DNA from: Marinomonas sp. CT5
GTDB lineage: Bacteria; Pseudomonadota; Gammaproteobacteria; Pseudomonadales; Marinomonadaceae
Reading direction: 5' to 3'
NCBI RefSeq assembly: GCF_018336975.1
Contig: NZ_CP025572.1
Coordinates: 3,288,884 to 3,352,883, forward strand
DNA: 64,000 bases
The translations under genes were made by a program, and so were the position numbers. Shown one piece after another: positions 16,080-24,494 of this stretch (its first letter is position 1; each line of letters opens with the position of its first letter). The notes beneath the pieces were generated by a model, which did not search any database, had not been told where the DNA came from, and saw only the letters and a program-made list of their open reading frames with translations.

Positions 16080-16703
16080 TTATGTATCCAAACTTAAATC
16101 ATCCCAATTTTCACTACTTAGCATCCACTCTAAAGCCCTCCGCCGCTCAATTATAACGTGAGGCGATATACTATTAGGCAAGCTCTCACCGTCAAGCAGA
16201 GCTTGTGTAACAGCCCAATGCAAACAATACGAGAGGTCGTAGGCTGAGACAATCTCTTCAACTGAACGCAACTTAGCTTTACCCCTATAATCCGCCGCAT
16301 TATCCCCATTTTTAATATCAGGAAATAACGTAATTAGGTTATTTTGACACTTAATATCAAACGCCAAGGCCCCTACGATATTTAAAGACCAAGCAAATGC
16401 ATTAAGTGCTTCAACCTGAGATTGAATAAAAAGGTTATCCCCATTACCACCATTCAAAAATTTCTTTTCCGAAAACGCCAGAGAACTCGCAACACCTACT
16501 GTAATCGCCCACTCAGTAGCTTTTTCCTTATCAAACCCATATGCAGCTGCCACAGTTGAAAATAATGCCAGACTGCGATCAACAATTTCTTCTTTAGTTC
16601 GAAGAGTAAAACCTCCCTCCAAGAGAGGTAGGTAAGGGTTAATTTCGTAGCCCAGCGAGCCCGCCTTAACTTCTGAACTTTGTCTTACTTCTTTGAAATT
16701 CAT
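16080..16703 (-). CDS. DUF4272-domain protein
   Basis: The 207-residue protein carries the marks of DUF4272: LRTKEEIVDRSLALFSTVAAA near 35-55 and the C-terminal RRRALEWML near 187-195, with a central SxDLSYxLHWA segment. The family has no known catalytic function and is often found near toxin-immunity loci, so an immunity role is plausible here among other orphans. A TTAACA...AACAGGACACAC segment of the island repeat type lies just upstream (about 16716-16745). The ATG at 16703 has weak Shine-Dalgarno support (GAGCAG). Confidence 0.75.
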   Translation of the reverse strand: MNFKEVRQSSEVKAGSLGYEINPYLPLLEGGFTLRTKEEIVDRSLALFSTVAAAYGFDKEKATEWAITVGVASSLAFSEKKFLNGGNGDNLFIQSQVEALNAFAWSLNIVGALAFDIKCQNNLITLFPDIKNGDNAADYRGKAKLRSVEEIVSAYDLSYCLHWAVTQALLDGESLPNSISPHVIIERRRALEWMLSSENWDDLSLDT

Positions 16704-17069
16704 AATCTGCTCTATTTAACAAAATAAACAGGACACACACAATAAAAACACGATATAAAAAGTGAGTAAAGCAGATCACATCGGGTACCAAAATATCTAT
16801 TTTATTGTGTTGGAAGGAAGAACATTACAGAAAGGCATTTAAAAGCTGACTTTTAGGCAAACTGAAGCAAATCACGCTTTTTGGTGAATGGATTTTATAA
16901 TGTTTTTATGACAAGTTAAGCGATGAATTGAAGATTTTTCCTTTTAGGTTTTCTTTGTCGTTGGTGCCTTTCACAATAATGATCTATAAATACTGGATTC
17001 TTGAGGTGCATGTCCTGTTTAAAACGATGGGTGTCTCATTAAGTTGCTTTTCGTCCTTATCGACGGCTG
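16704..17069. other. island spacer with two partial REP-like repeats
   Basis: No gene is seen. AACAGGACACACAC at about 16729-16742 is a reverse-orientation fragment of the island repeat. TACTGGATTCTTGAGG followed by TGCATGTCCTGTTT at about 16990-17020 is a diverged partial copy (copy C), ending at 17035 with GATGGGTGTC. The intervening sequence is AT-rich and unrecognised. Confidence 0.5.
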
Positions 17070-17522
17070 TTAATTAAAGTGAACTGTAACTGCATCCAAT
17101 CTGACTGATAAATCTTTTTCATAATCACTTGAAAAAAAAGACAAGCCAAGCTCATCAGATTTTAAACCAATGTCTATTTCTCGAGTGGACACTCCAATTT
17201 TTGCCAAAGCAATCTGGATATCATAAAGACTAGATTTGAACAAATTAACTCCTTTATATGTAAGTTCATTAACTCCCATAAATTTAAATGGACTACGAAA
17301 TTCTAAGTCAGTTATTTTATAATTCTTGTTGAAGCCAAACTTAATTTGACTTTCAAACATATAAGCACTTATTCCCCTGAAATATATTTTATTTGTAGCA
17401 CTAATCATTTCAAAAGAAAATACACTTAAAATATCTATCAAGTCACTAGCAGCATCAACATCTGAAAAAACAGAAGTGCCACTCGGAACTTTGGTAACCT
17501 TTTTGAAAGGCATTAATTCCAT
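17070..17522 (-). CDS. orphan hypothetical protein, last member of the island
   Basis: The 150-residue protein is predicted mixed alpha/beta and rich in Phe, Ser and Lys, with no family I can name. Its isolation, size, AT-rich codons and the partial REP-like repeat just downstream match the other orphan genes of the island. Upstream there is AATTAGGGTCAGAGTAAAAT (about 17554-17573), a word I associate with RAYT-type elements. An immunity function is possible but rests on context only. Confidence 0.5.
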   Translation of the reverse strand: MELMPFKKVTKVPSGTSVFSDVDAASDLIDILSVFSFEMISATNKIYFRGISAYMFESQIKFGFNKNYKITDLEFRSPFKFMGVNELTYKGVNLFKSSLYDIQIALAKIGVSTREIDIGLKSDELGLSFFSSDYEKDLSVRLDAVTVHFN

Positions 17523-17605
17523 AATTCTATCTCCTACTGATTGATAAAATTAATAATTAGGGTCAGAGTAAAATTAAATCTCTACGACCAATTTCTCCAC
17601 TCTTT

Positions 17606-18382
17606 TTAGCCCGACTTAAACCCTCTCGCCAATGCACAGGTCGCTTTGGTGTTTTTTATTTTGTTCAATATAAGTTCTGGTTCGTCGCCGGTTGCTTGTT
17701 GAGACGCCAGCAGTGCGGCGGATTCTGCAACGCCATACACACCAACGGTGTTAAAAATGTAGTCGGATTTGGTGCTAAGCAGTGGTTCCATTGGGGCGAG
17801 TTGTTGGGCGCTGTAGGTGTTGAAATCCCAGCCGTACTTTTCTGCGAGGGCGATAAGGTTGACCTCATCGGCTTTGATGTCGATGCTGTTTAGGGAGTGG
17901 ATGTCACTTGGCGTTAAGCCTTTTTGATTAAGGGCATCCAGCATTAGGCTTTCAAGAAATTCCAACGGGCAGTTGCGTTCGCAGCCCATTCCCAAGGAAT
18001 AAACAGGATTAAGGTAAGGTTTGGCTGTGGTCATAACCAGTTGCGCATCAAGGGATTTGGCCACTTGCGCGCCCCATTCATTCGCACCACCTTCATGGCC
18101 AGACAATAAAGGAATGACAAATTTCCCTTCTTCATCCAATACCAAAACCGGTGGATCTTGGTATTTGTCTTGAATCACAGGAGCAAGAGTCCGCATCACG
18201 ATCCCTGTGGCACAAATGAATACCAACCAATCGCCGTTTTGAAAGGCCGTCTGTATAAACTCGGCAAAAGGTCTTGGTTTATAGTCCACCACGGCCTCAG
18301 GCCAATGATTCAGTCGCCCTTGAGACAATAGTTTGTTGGCCAGCCGCTCCCCAGCGGGGGTTAATGCAATAAAACGAATCAC
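17606..18382 (-). CDS. cbiG: CbiG-like cobalt-precorrin-5A hydrolase
   Basis: The 258-residue protein joins a CbiG N-terminal domain (FICATGIVMRTLAP, then the SGHEGGANEWG segment) to a CbiG C-terminal/CobE-like domain (SLGMGCERNCPLEFLE; VGVYGVAESAALL; final ATCALAR). CbiG opens the ring-A delta-lactone and releases acetaldehyde in the cobalt-early corrin pathway. The middle linker domain of longer CbiGs is missing, as in many short forms. It is the last gene of the corrin operon and overlaps cobI by four bases (ATGA). Its 3' end resembles a terminator on the opposite strand. Confidence 0.85.
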   Translation of the reverse strand: MIRFIALTPAGERLANKLLSQGRLNHWPEAVVDYKPRPFAEFIQTAFQNGDWLVFICATGIVMRTLAPVIQDKYQDPPVLVLDEEGKFVIPLLSGHEGGANEWGAQVAKSLDAQLVMTTAKPYLNPVYSLGMGCERNCPLEFLESLMLDALNQKGLTPSDIHSLNSIDIKADEVNLIALAEKYGWDFNTYSAQQLAPMEPLLSTKSDYIFNTVGVYGVAESAALLASQQATGDEPELILNKIKNTKATCALARGFKSG

Positions 18383-19119
18383 CGAGTGCCTCGCTCACTT
18401 TTGGTCACCACAAACAAGGAAAAATACGGCCCCGCTTTATCTTCCAAGGTGGAAACATCCCGCACGATGCGCTCATTTTCACGGCCAATGTATTCAAGGT
18501 ATTTCGCGTCTTGCATACGATTGGTTTTACGTAACGCCATGAGAATACGCGGACGGGCACGCCCAGCCTTCATGATAACAACACTGTCGTGTTGCTCTAA
18601 AGCGGTATCAATTTGCTCTGCGCTATGGCGACCACTCACTACAGCAAAGGATTCTTTCAGCACGGTTAATGGATGGTTTAAAGCCGAAGAAGCCGCGTTA
18701 ATGGACGACACCCCAGGCACCACTTGGCACTGAAAATCACCTTCTAAACGCTCTAATAAATAAGCAAAAGAACCAAAAAACAAGGGATCGCCTTCGCACA
18801 AGAAGACCACATCGTTACCTTGCAACAACTCCTCTGCAATGGCTTTTGCGCCATTGTCATAGGCTTCATTTGCCAATGAACGATCTGTGGACATCGGCAT
18901 GACAATAGCAATTTCATTTTGCGCATGGGTCACACCAGCGAACGCTTCACTAGCGATGGTTTTCGCTTGGGAGCCACCTTCCCCATTGGCCAGATAACTC
19001 ACCACGCTGGCGCGCTGAATCAAACGCAAGGCTTTTAAGGTGATCAATTCTGGATCCCCTGGGCCTACGCCAACACCAATGAATCGGCCTATTGTTTGTG
19101 AAGTTTCCGAGGCGTTCAT
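18379..19119 (-). CDS. cobI: precorrin-2 C20-methyltransferase
   Basis: The 246-residue protein is a tetrapyrrole methylase: it starts IGVGVGPGDPELITLKAL (P-loop-like SAM motif near 14-31), with LLQGNDVVFLCEGDPLFFGSFAYL and VVPGVSSINAASSALNHPL, the standard family motifs. The ERxxGDFxCQVVPGVSS and GEGGSQAKTIA segments point to CobI/CbiL, which methylates C20 of precorrin-2. It overlaps cbiG and cobL by four bases at each end, so it is translated as part of the operon. Confidence 0.88.
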   Translation of the reverse strand: MNASETSQTIGRFIGVGVGPGDPELITLKALRLIQRASVVSYLANGEGGSQAKTIASEAFAGVTHAQNEIAIVMPMSTDRSLANEAYDNGAKAIAEELLQGNDVVFLCEGDPLFFGSFAYLLERLEGDFQCQVVPGVSSINAASSALNHPLTVLKESFAVVSGRHSAEQIDTALEQHDSVVIMKAGRARPRILMALRKTNRMQDAKYLEYIGRENERIVRDVSTLEDKAGPYFSLFVVTKSERGTR

Positions 19120-20462
19120 TGTACGTTTTCCTTTTGATTGGTATGGGTGGCCGATGTTGAGGCCGTGTATTTTCTAAAATGGTAAAGCGTCACAGGCAGA
19201 CTAGGACGAAATAAACGCTGCCCCGCTAATCGCTCACCTTTAGTGATAGACACTTGCAAGCTTTGCTCATCGGCGTCTTGTGCTTGGTCACGTTGTTGGG
19301 CAAATTGCATGACCTGACACTTGGTTTCTTCCGTCACGGCACTGACCATCAGACAGCCAGCATCAGGCAATAGATCCCAAACCTGCGTCATCAAGGCATT
19401 TAATTCGCCATCACTGCCACCAATAAAGACTTTATTGGGTCTACCATTATGTTTCTTGCTGTCGGCAAGCAAATCCACCAGCACATCTGGTGCTCGCCCT
19501 GCGACAATGGATAAATTCTGCATGACACCAAAACGTTCTTGGTTGGCAGTTAAACAGGCCAAACGGTCTGGGTGATGTTCAATGGCGATAACTTGACTGC
19601 GCGGATGCCAATAGGCCATTTCCACACTCACACCACCACAGCCAGCGCCAATATCCCAAACCGTGTCACCTTGCTGAATGCCCATGTAAGACAAAATCGC
19701 CAAACGCACTTCTCGCTTGGTAATCATGCCTTTGCCATCACCCTTGTCCGTAACAAAAGCCGTATCCGGGATGCCCACTGAGCTAGGATACAAAGAGGCT
19801 TGCTGGCTGGTTTTCAGCACAACCACATTAAGCGGATCCCATTCTATTTCTGTGTCTAATAAAGACTTGGCACTAAAAGTACGGACTTTTTCTTGTTCAT
19901 AACCCAAAGCCTCACACACTGTGATCTCACTTTGATCAAGGCCTGCTTGCACACATTCTTGCGCAATGTGTTGGGGCTGGCTGAATGGGTCCGTCAGCAA
20001 CACCAAGGTCTTATTCGACTGCAAATAACGACGTAACGAAGCCAATGGACGACCGTGCAAACTCACCGCTTGCAACTCTTGCAAAGACAGACCAAGACGA
20101 TGACAGGCCGCTTGGATACTGGAAACATTCGGATAAAAGCGTAGATTTTCAAGCGAAAAAGTACGCACCAACCAAGCGCCAATGCCGTAATACAGCGGAT
20201 CGCCAGAAGCTAACACCACCACCTGCTTTGCCCCTTCGGATTGCCAATTGGCAAAGACTTCTTTCAACATGCTGAGTTTGGGCAGATCTTCACGACGAGC
20301 CAGATGAGCACAGTGTGTGATGGTGTCATGCTGACGCGGAGCACCTAAGACCACATCATGCGCCGACAAGCTCGCCAAAACCGCTTGCGCCGCTTCATCC
20401 AAATGCGCCACTTGATTAACGCCTAAACCGATAACATGGATTGGCATTTGTGTGTGTTTCAT
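19116..20462 (-). CDS. cobL: precorrin-6Y C5,15-methyltransferase (decarboxylating)
   Basis: The product has 448 residues from the ATG at 20462, which was preferred over an ATG at 20486 because AAGTAGG precedes it. The N-terminal half is a CbiE tetrapyrrole methylase (IHVIGLGVNQVAHL; VVLASGDPLYYGIG). The C-terminal half is a CbiT Rossmann methyltransferase (GDTVWDIGAGCGGVSVEMAYWHP; VFIGGSDGELNALM). Together they methylate C5 and C15 and decarboxylate the acetate side chain of ring C. An 84-base gap separates it from cbiC/cobH, the largest gap in this operon. Confidence 0.9.
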   Translation of the reverse strand: MKHTQMPIHVIGLGVNQVAHLDEAAQAVLASLSAHDVVLGAPRQHDTITHCAHLARREDLPKLSMLKEVFANWQSEGAKQVVVLASGDPLYYGIGAWLVRTFSLENLRFYPNVSSIQAACHRLGLSLQELQAVSLHGRPLASLRRYLQSNKTLVLLTDPFSQPQHIAQECVQAGLDQSEITVCEALGYEQEKVRTFSAKSLLDTEIEWDPLNVVVLKTSQQASLYPSSVGIPDTAFVTDKGDGKGMITKREVRLAILSYMGIQQGDTVWDIGAGCGGVSVEMAYWHPRSQVIAIEHHPDRLACLTANQERFGVMQNLSIVAGRAPDVLVDLLADSKKHNGRPNKVFIGGSDGELNALMTQVWDLLPDAGCLMVSAVTEETKCQVMQFAQQRDQAQDADEQSLQVSITKGERLAGQRLFRPSLPVTLYHFRKYTASTSATHTNQKENVQ

Positions 20463-20546
20463 AAACCTACTTCCATTCAATGCCATTACATTAAGCTAGG
20501 TGGATTAACGAAAATAAAAAACGGATACCAAGGCTCATAGAATGCA

Positions 20547-21212
20547 TTAATAATACTCGCCAATATTACAGCGCAACAAAGCATTACAGCTGGCCGATGT
20601 CACGGCGCTGCCCCCCATTCGACCTAGCAAGGTGATGCATTCAATCCCCAATTTCTCATGAGCTTCCCACAACGCCTCTTTCGATTCCGCCGCGCCAACA
20701 AAGCCCACCGGCATACCAATAATCAAAGCGGGTTTAGGGGCACCTTGTTCTATCATTTCCAATAAACGAAACAAGGCGGTTGGTGCATTACCAATTAATA
20801 CCACGCTGCCAGCCAGAGCTTCTTGCCATAAACTCAGCGCCGCCATGGAACGGGTTTCGCCTTTGCTTTTGGCCAACTCTGCGGTACGAGGATCGTTCAA
20901 AAAGCACAAGGGTTCCTGCGTTATCATACGTTTGGTCACCCCTTGCTTGACCATTTCCACATCGCACAAAATCGCGCCATTGTTGGCTAATGCATCGCGA
21001 CCCGCTTGGGTGGCATTGGCACTGAAGCGTACTTGTTCAGCCACATCAGGCAAGCCAAGGCTGTGCACCACGCGCATCACCACTTGTTGCTGATCTTGGC
21101 TCAAGCCAGATAAATCGGTTAACTCGCGAATTTGCCGAAAGCTGTCTTGCTCAATGGCTTGAGGGTTGTTTTCGTATTTTCTTTCGAATTGAGAGTCGTT
21201 CGTAAATTTCAC
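20547..21212 (-). CDS. cobH: precorrin-8X methylmutase
   Basis: The 221-residue protein has the conserved catalytic-histidine segment VVMRVVHSLGLPD (His50) and the later motifs DVEMVKQGVT, AALSLWQE, VLIGNAPTALFRLLEMI and GMPVGFVGAAESKE that mark CobH/CbiC. It moves the C11 methyl group to C12 to give hydrogenobyrinic or cobyrinic acid. It overlaps cobK by four bases. A gene label of cbiC would be equally valid. Confidence 0.92.
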   Translation of the reverse strand: MKFTNDSQFERKYENNPQAIEQDSFRQIRELTDLSGLSQDQQQVVMRVVHSLGLPDVAEQVRFSANATQAGRDALANNGAILCDVEMVKQGVTKRMITQEPLCFLNDPRTAELAKSKGETRSMAALSLWQEALAGSVVLIGNAPTALFRLLEMIEQGAPKPALIIGMPVGFVGAAESKEALWEAHEKLGIECITLLGRMGGSAVTSASCNALLRCNIGEYY

Positions 21213-21997
21213 TGTTGGCTGTCTTTTGGTTGATTCTTACTATGGATACGAGTCTTACCCCAAGCCGCTATACAAGCTTGCAAGCAATCTTCAGTATCAT
21301 GAAATTCACGTTCGGCCGCTGGCAACAATGGCCGAGCATGCAATAAAACGGGAACAGATAATTCTCTGGCGGCAACAAGCTTTGAATAGGTCGCCATGCC
21401 GCCGCTGTTTTTACTAACGATCACATCAATGCCGTGATCCATTAACAATTGACGTTCGTCGTCTAAAGCAAACGGCCCAATGGCTTTTATCCAATGGATC
21501 TTATCAGCGAGTGCAAACTTGGGCGCCACTGCCGTTCGCCATATAACGTGTTCAATGCTTGGCAGCTGTAAAATACGCTCTAATAACGTTTCGCTCATCT
21601 GCCCAGCACTTAATAGCGGCACGCGGAAGCCATTAAGCTTCGCCAGTAAATCGGTCTCGTCTTGGTAATCCTGCCACTGATCCCCCGCTTCTTGTTGCCA
21701 AGCTGGACGATGAAAACGCCAGCAGGGAATGCCGACTTCTTTGGCGGCCATAACCGCTTTGCTGCTCATGGTTTGCGCATAAGGATGGGTAACATCCAAA
21801 ATCGCGCCGATATTATTGTCTTTTAAATATTGAGCAAGTCCACCAAATTGGGTAAAGCCGCCGACCACCAGCTGACAATCGACTTTTGGCACTCGAACCA
21901 AGCCAGCCAAACTGTAGATGACGGTCAAACCCGCTTTGTGTAACGCGTCAGACAGGTGCCGAGCATCGGCGGTACCGCCCAATAATAGAATCTTCAT
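21209..21997 (-). CDS. cobK: precorrin-6A reductase
   Basis: The 262-residue protein begins with a nucleotide-binding motif, [17 protein letters not shown], and has [15 protein letters not shown] and [20 protein letters not shown], all typical of CobK/CbiJ. These enzymes use NAD(P)H to reduce the corrin macrocycle before C5 and C15 methylation. It overlaps both neighbours in the operon by four bases. Confidence 0.9.
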   Translation of the reverse strand: MKILLLGGTADARHLSDALHKAGLTVIYSLAGLVRVPKVDCQLVVGGFTQFGGLAQYLKDNNIGAILDVTHPYAQTMSSKAVMAAKEVGIPCWRFHRPAWQQEAGDQWQDYQDETDLLAKLNGFRVPLLSAGQMSETLLERILQLPSIEHVIWRTAVAPKFALADKIHWIKAIGPFALDDERQLLMDHGIDVIVSKNSGGMATYSKLVAARELSVPVLLHARPLLPAAEREFHDTEDCLQACIAAWGKTRIHSKNQPKDSQQ

Positions 21998-23148
21998 GGC
22001 GTGCCTCGTTTTGAGTTATCAGCATCCAAGGCTTTACCAACAAATTGCCCTTTGCGATCAATCGCCCAAACTTCTAACGCTATGTGAGCGGGAATGTACT
22101 GTCGTGCAAAATCTAAAGCTTGCTGACAAATGGCATCGGCCAATGGCAAACCGTCAGACATGGCAAACGACAAGGCTTCCACGCTGGTATTGGCCTTTGT
22201 CATGCGCTCCTGCAAAGCATTGTCGGCTCCTAAACTGGCCGCCAGTTTTGCTAAAGCGCCAAGGTCGATACTAGACGCTCGACTGTTCAAATCCATATGA
22301 TGCTGAGCAAGCTTGCTGATCTTACCGAAGCCGCCACAAATACTGAGTGTCTGTAATTGTGTCGAGCTGTTTAGCTTGGCAGAGTCGGCTTGCTCGACTT
22401 TTTTAATGTGTTTCAACACCGCACCAACAAAGTCGCCCATTTCGATCAAGGCCATATCATCCAGTTGATAATGGCTCTTTATGGCGTCTTCGCTGGCATT
22501 GCCTGTGGTAGCCGCAATGTGAGTCAAGCCATTCGCCCGAGCGACATCGATACCTTGATGGATAGACGCAATGTAAGCCGCACAAGAAAAAGGACGCACA
22601 ATGCCCGTTGTGCCGAGAATCGAGAGTCCGCCCAAAATTCCCAAACGTGGGTTCATGGTTTTTTGCGCAATCTGCTCACCATGAATCACGCCAACAGAGA
22701 CATCAAATCCCCCTTGATAATGATACGTTTGCGCAAATCCTTCTAAATGCTCTGTCATCATTTTCCGCGGTACGGGGTTAATCGCGGGTTCGCCCACATC
22801 AAGCAGCAACCCTGTTCGAGTCACGATTCCCACCCCTTGCGCGGCATGGAAACGCACACCTTGTTCTGGGGACAGTCTTAGCTCGACAAATAAAGTCGCA
22901 CCGTGGGTCGCATCTGGGTCATCACCAGCGTCTTTGATAGTCGATGTCTTCATACCTGCATCAATGGTTTGATACTCGATAATAGGTAAATCGACCACCT
23001 TGCCTTTTGGTAAGGTGACACTGACGCTGGCGGCTTGTTGATCAGCAAAAAGTGCTTGTGCTGCGGCTACGCAGCAGGCCGTCGCACAGGTTCCAGTGGT
23101 TAAACCAGTACGCAGTGGCGCGGGCGATTCAGCACTTTCGGGCCACAT
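21994..23148 (-). CDS. cbiD: cobalt-precorrin-5B C1-methyltransferase
   Basis: The 384-residue protein has the CbiD N terminus [22 protein letters not shown], the [10 protein letters not shown] segment, and [20 protein letters not shown], which are diagnostic. CbiD methylates C1 in the cobalt-early route and replaces CobF of the oxygen-dependent route. Its presence with CbiG indicates oxygen-independent ring contraction even though other genes of the operon are usually named from the aerobic pathway. A four-base gap separates it from cobB. Confidence 0.92.
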   Translation of the reverse strand: MWPESAESPAPLRTGLTTGTCATACCVAAAQALFADQQAASVSVTLPKGKVVDLPIIEYQTIDAGMKTSTIKDAGDDPDATHGATLFVELRLSPEQGVRFHAAQGVGIVTRTGLLLDVGEPAINPVPRKMMTEHLEGFAQTYHYQGGFDVSVGVIHGEQIAQKTMNPRLGILGGLSILGTTGIVRPFSCAAYIASIHQGIDVARANGLTHIAATTGNASEDAIKSHYQLDDMALIEMGDFVGAVLKHIKKVEQADSAKLNSSTQLQTLSICGGFGKISKLAQHHMDLNSRASSIDLGALAKLAASLGADNALQERMTKANTSVEALSFAMSDGLPLADAICQQALDFARQYIPAHIALEVWAIDRKGQFVGKALDADNSKRGTP

Positions 23149-23152
23149 TCTT

Positions 23153-24484
23153 TTAGTTACCTTTTCCTAAAAAAATCTTGGCGGTGACATCAAGATTCGA
23201 AGGAAAGAACAAATGCAAATAACTTGCCGTTAGCCCTTTTTGCTGATAAATCGCTTCCCCTGGCGCTGGGTGTCGTTGTCGACGACCATAACCCACGGGG
23301 TCTGGCGTATTGGCACTGCGAGATCTATGGTGAGCGTGTCCACGAATTTCACCTTGTGGAATCACCGCGGTTTGCATGCCTTGGCAACCGCGCTTACCAC
23401 GCATAGCGCCTTGACCCGATAAAATCCCCACCATGGGATAACATTTATCTTCTAAGTCGGTTAAATCATCCAAGCTATAAAGCATGCCGCCACATTCAGC
23501 CAAAATGCCTTTGCCAGTCTGGTAAAAATCTTTGATCGCTTGGCGCATCGCGGTGTTTTCTGACAAGGCTTTGCTGTGTAGCTCTGGGTAGCCGCCCGGC
23601 AACCAAAGTGCATCGGCCTCGGGCAAGGTTTGATCCTTCAAGGGCGAGAAAAACACCAGATTCGCCCCTAAGTTTTTAAGGGCGATAAGATTCGCATCAT
23701 AGATAAAACTGAATGCGGCATCCTTGGCGATGGCAATGGTTTTTCCCAACAAACGCGGTTCAATGGTTTGTTCGGCGTCAACTTGGCTGGCAGGAGAAAA
23801 AGGCACCGCGCTCGGTAATTCCAGCAATCCGGTATCTTGTGTTTCTTTTAGCCATTCAACAGCGGCTTCAAAGCGCACTTCTAGTTCGTCTTTTACCTCA
23901 TCCGCTTGCACCAAACCTAAATGACGTTCAGGCAAGGTAATCTCTTCATCGCGCTTTAAGGTTGCAAGCAAAGGCAAACTTGCTGGTAGCGCATCGCGGA
24001 TCAATTCCGCATGGCGTTCGCTGCCGCAACGGTTGGCAATCAACCCTGCCACTTGCACATCATCACGAAAATTTGCCAAGCCAGTGGCCACCGCCGCGGC
24101 GGTTTGCGCCATGCCTTTAACGTCCATCACAATGGCCATAGGAATACCAAAACGCGCCGCTAAATCCGCACTGGATGGTTCCCCATCAAACATGCCCATG
24201 GCTCCTTCCACCAAGATTAAATCCGCCACTTTCGCGGCTTGATAAAGTTTGTCTTGGCAATAATCTTCGCCCGCCATCCAAATATCCAACTGCTCTACAG
24301 GCTGCTTAGACGCTTGCGCTAAAATTTGCGGATCAAGGTAATCGGGGCCGGTTTTAAACACGCGAACCACTTTACCTTGGTTGGTAAAATAACGCGCCAA
24401 GGCCGCCGTGATGGTGGTTTTTCCTTGGTTTGATGCCGGAGCCGTCAAAAATAGCGCGGGACAATGAACAACAGCAGTAGTCAT
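23153..24484 (-). CDS. cobB: cobyrinic acid a,c-diamide synthase
   Basis: The 443-residue protein has an N-terminal P-loop ATPase domain ([20 protein letters not shown], then KTGPDYLDP) and a C-terminal class I glutamine amidotransferase domain with the nucleophile cysteine in [11 protein letters not shown] and the histidine-bearing tail [11 protein letters not shown]. It amidates the a and c side chains using glutamine and ATP. CbiA is the equivalent name in cobalt-early organisms. The segment after [11 protein letters not shown] is unusually rich in Arg and Pro but the frame is intact. Confidence 0.9.
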   Translation of the reverse strand: MTTAVVHCPALFLTAPASNQGKTTITAALARYFTNQGKVVRVFKTGPDYLDPQILAQASKQPVEQLDIWMAGEDYCQDKLYQAAKVADLILVEGAMGMFDGEPSSADLAARFGIPMAIVMDVKGMAQTAAAVATGLANFRDDVQVAGLIANRCGSERHAELIRDALPASLPLLATLKRDEEITLPERHLGLVQADEVKDELEVRFEAAVEWLKETQDTGLLELPSAVPFSPASQVDAEQTIEPRLLGKTIAIAKDAAFSFIYDANLIALKNLGANLVFFSPLKDQTLPEADALWLPGGYPELHSKALSENTAMRQAIKDFYQTGKGILAECGGMLYSLDDLTDLEDKCYPMVGILSGQGAMRGKRGCQGMQTAVIPQGEIRGHAHHRSRSANTPDPVGYGRRQRHPAPGEAIYQQKGLTASYLHLFFPSNLDVTAKIFLGKGN

Positions 24485-24494
24485 AAAACAGTCT

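Noticed and set aside
13855..17035. CRISPR array
   Set aside because: Copies are few, diverged, kilobases apart and not separated by uniform spacers.
12704..17605. Integron cassette array with attC sites
   Set aside because: The repeats are not found once per gene with the RYYYAAC and GTTRRRY ends, their orientation varies, and no integrase is near; REP-like elements explain them better.
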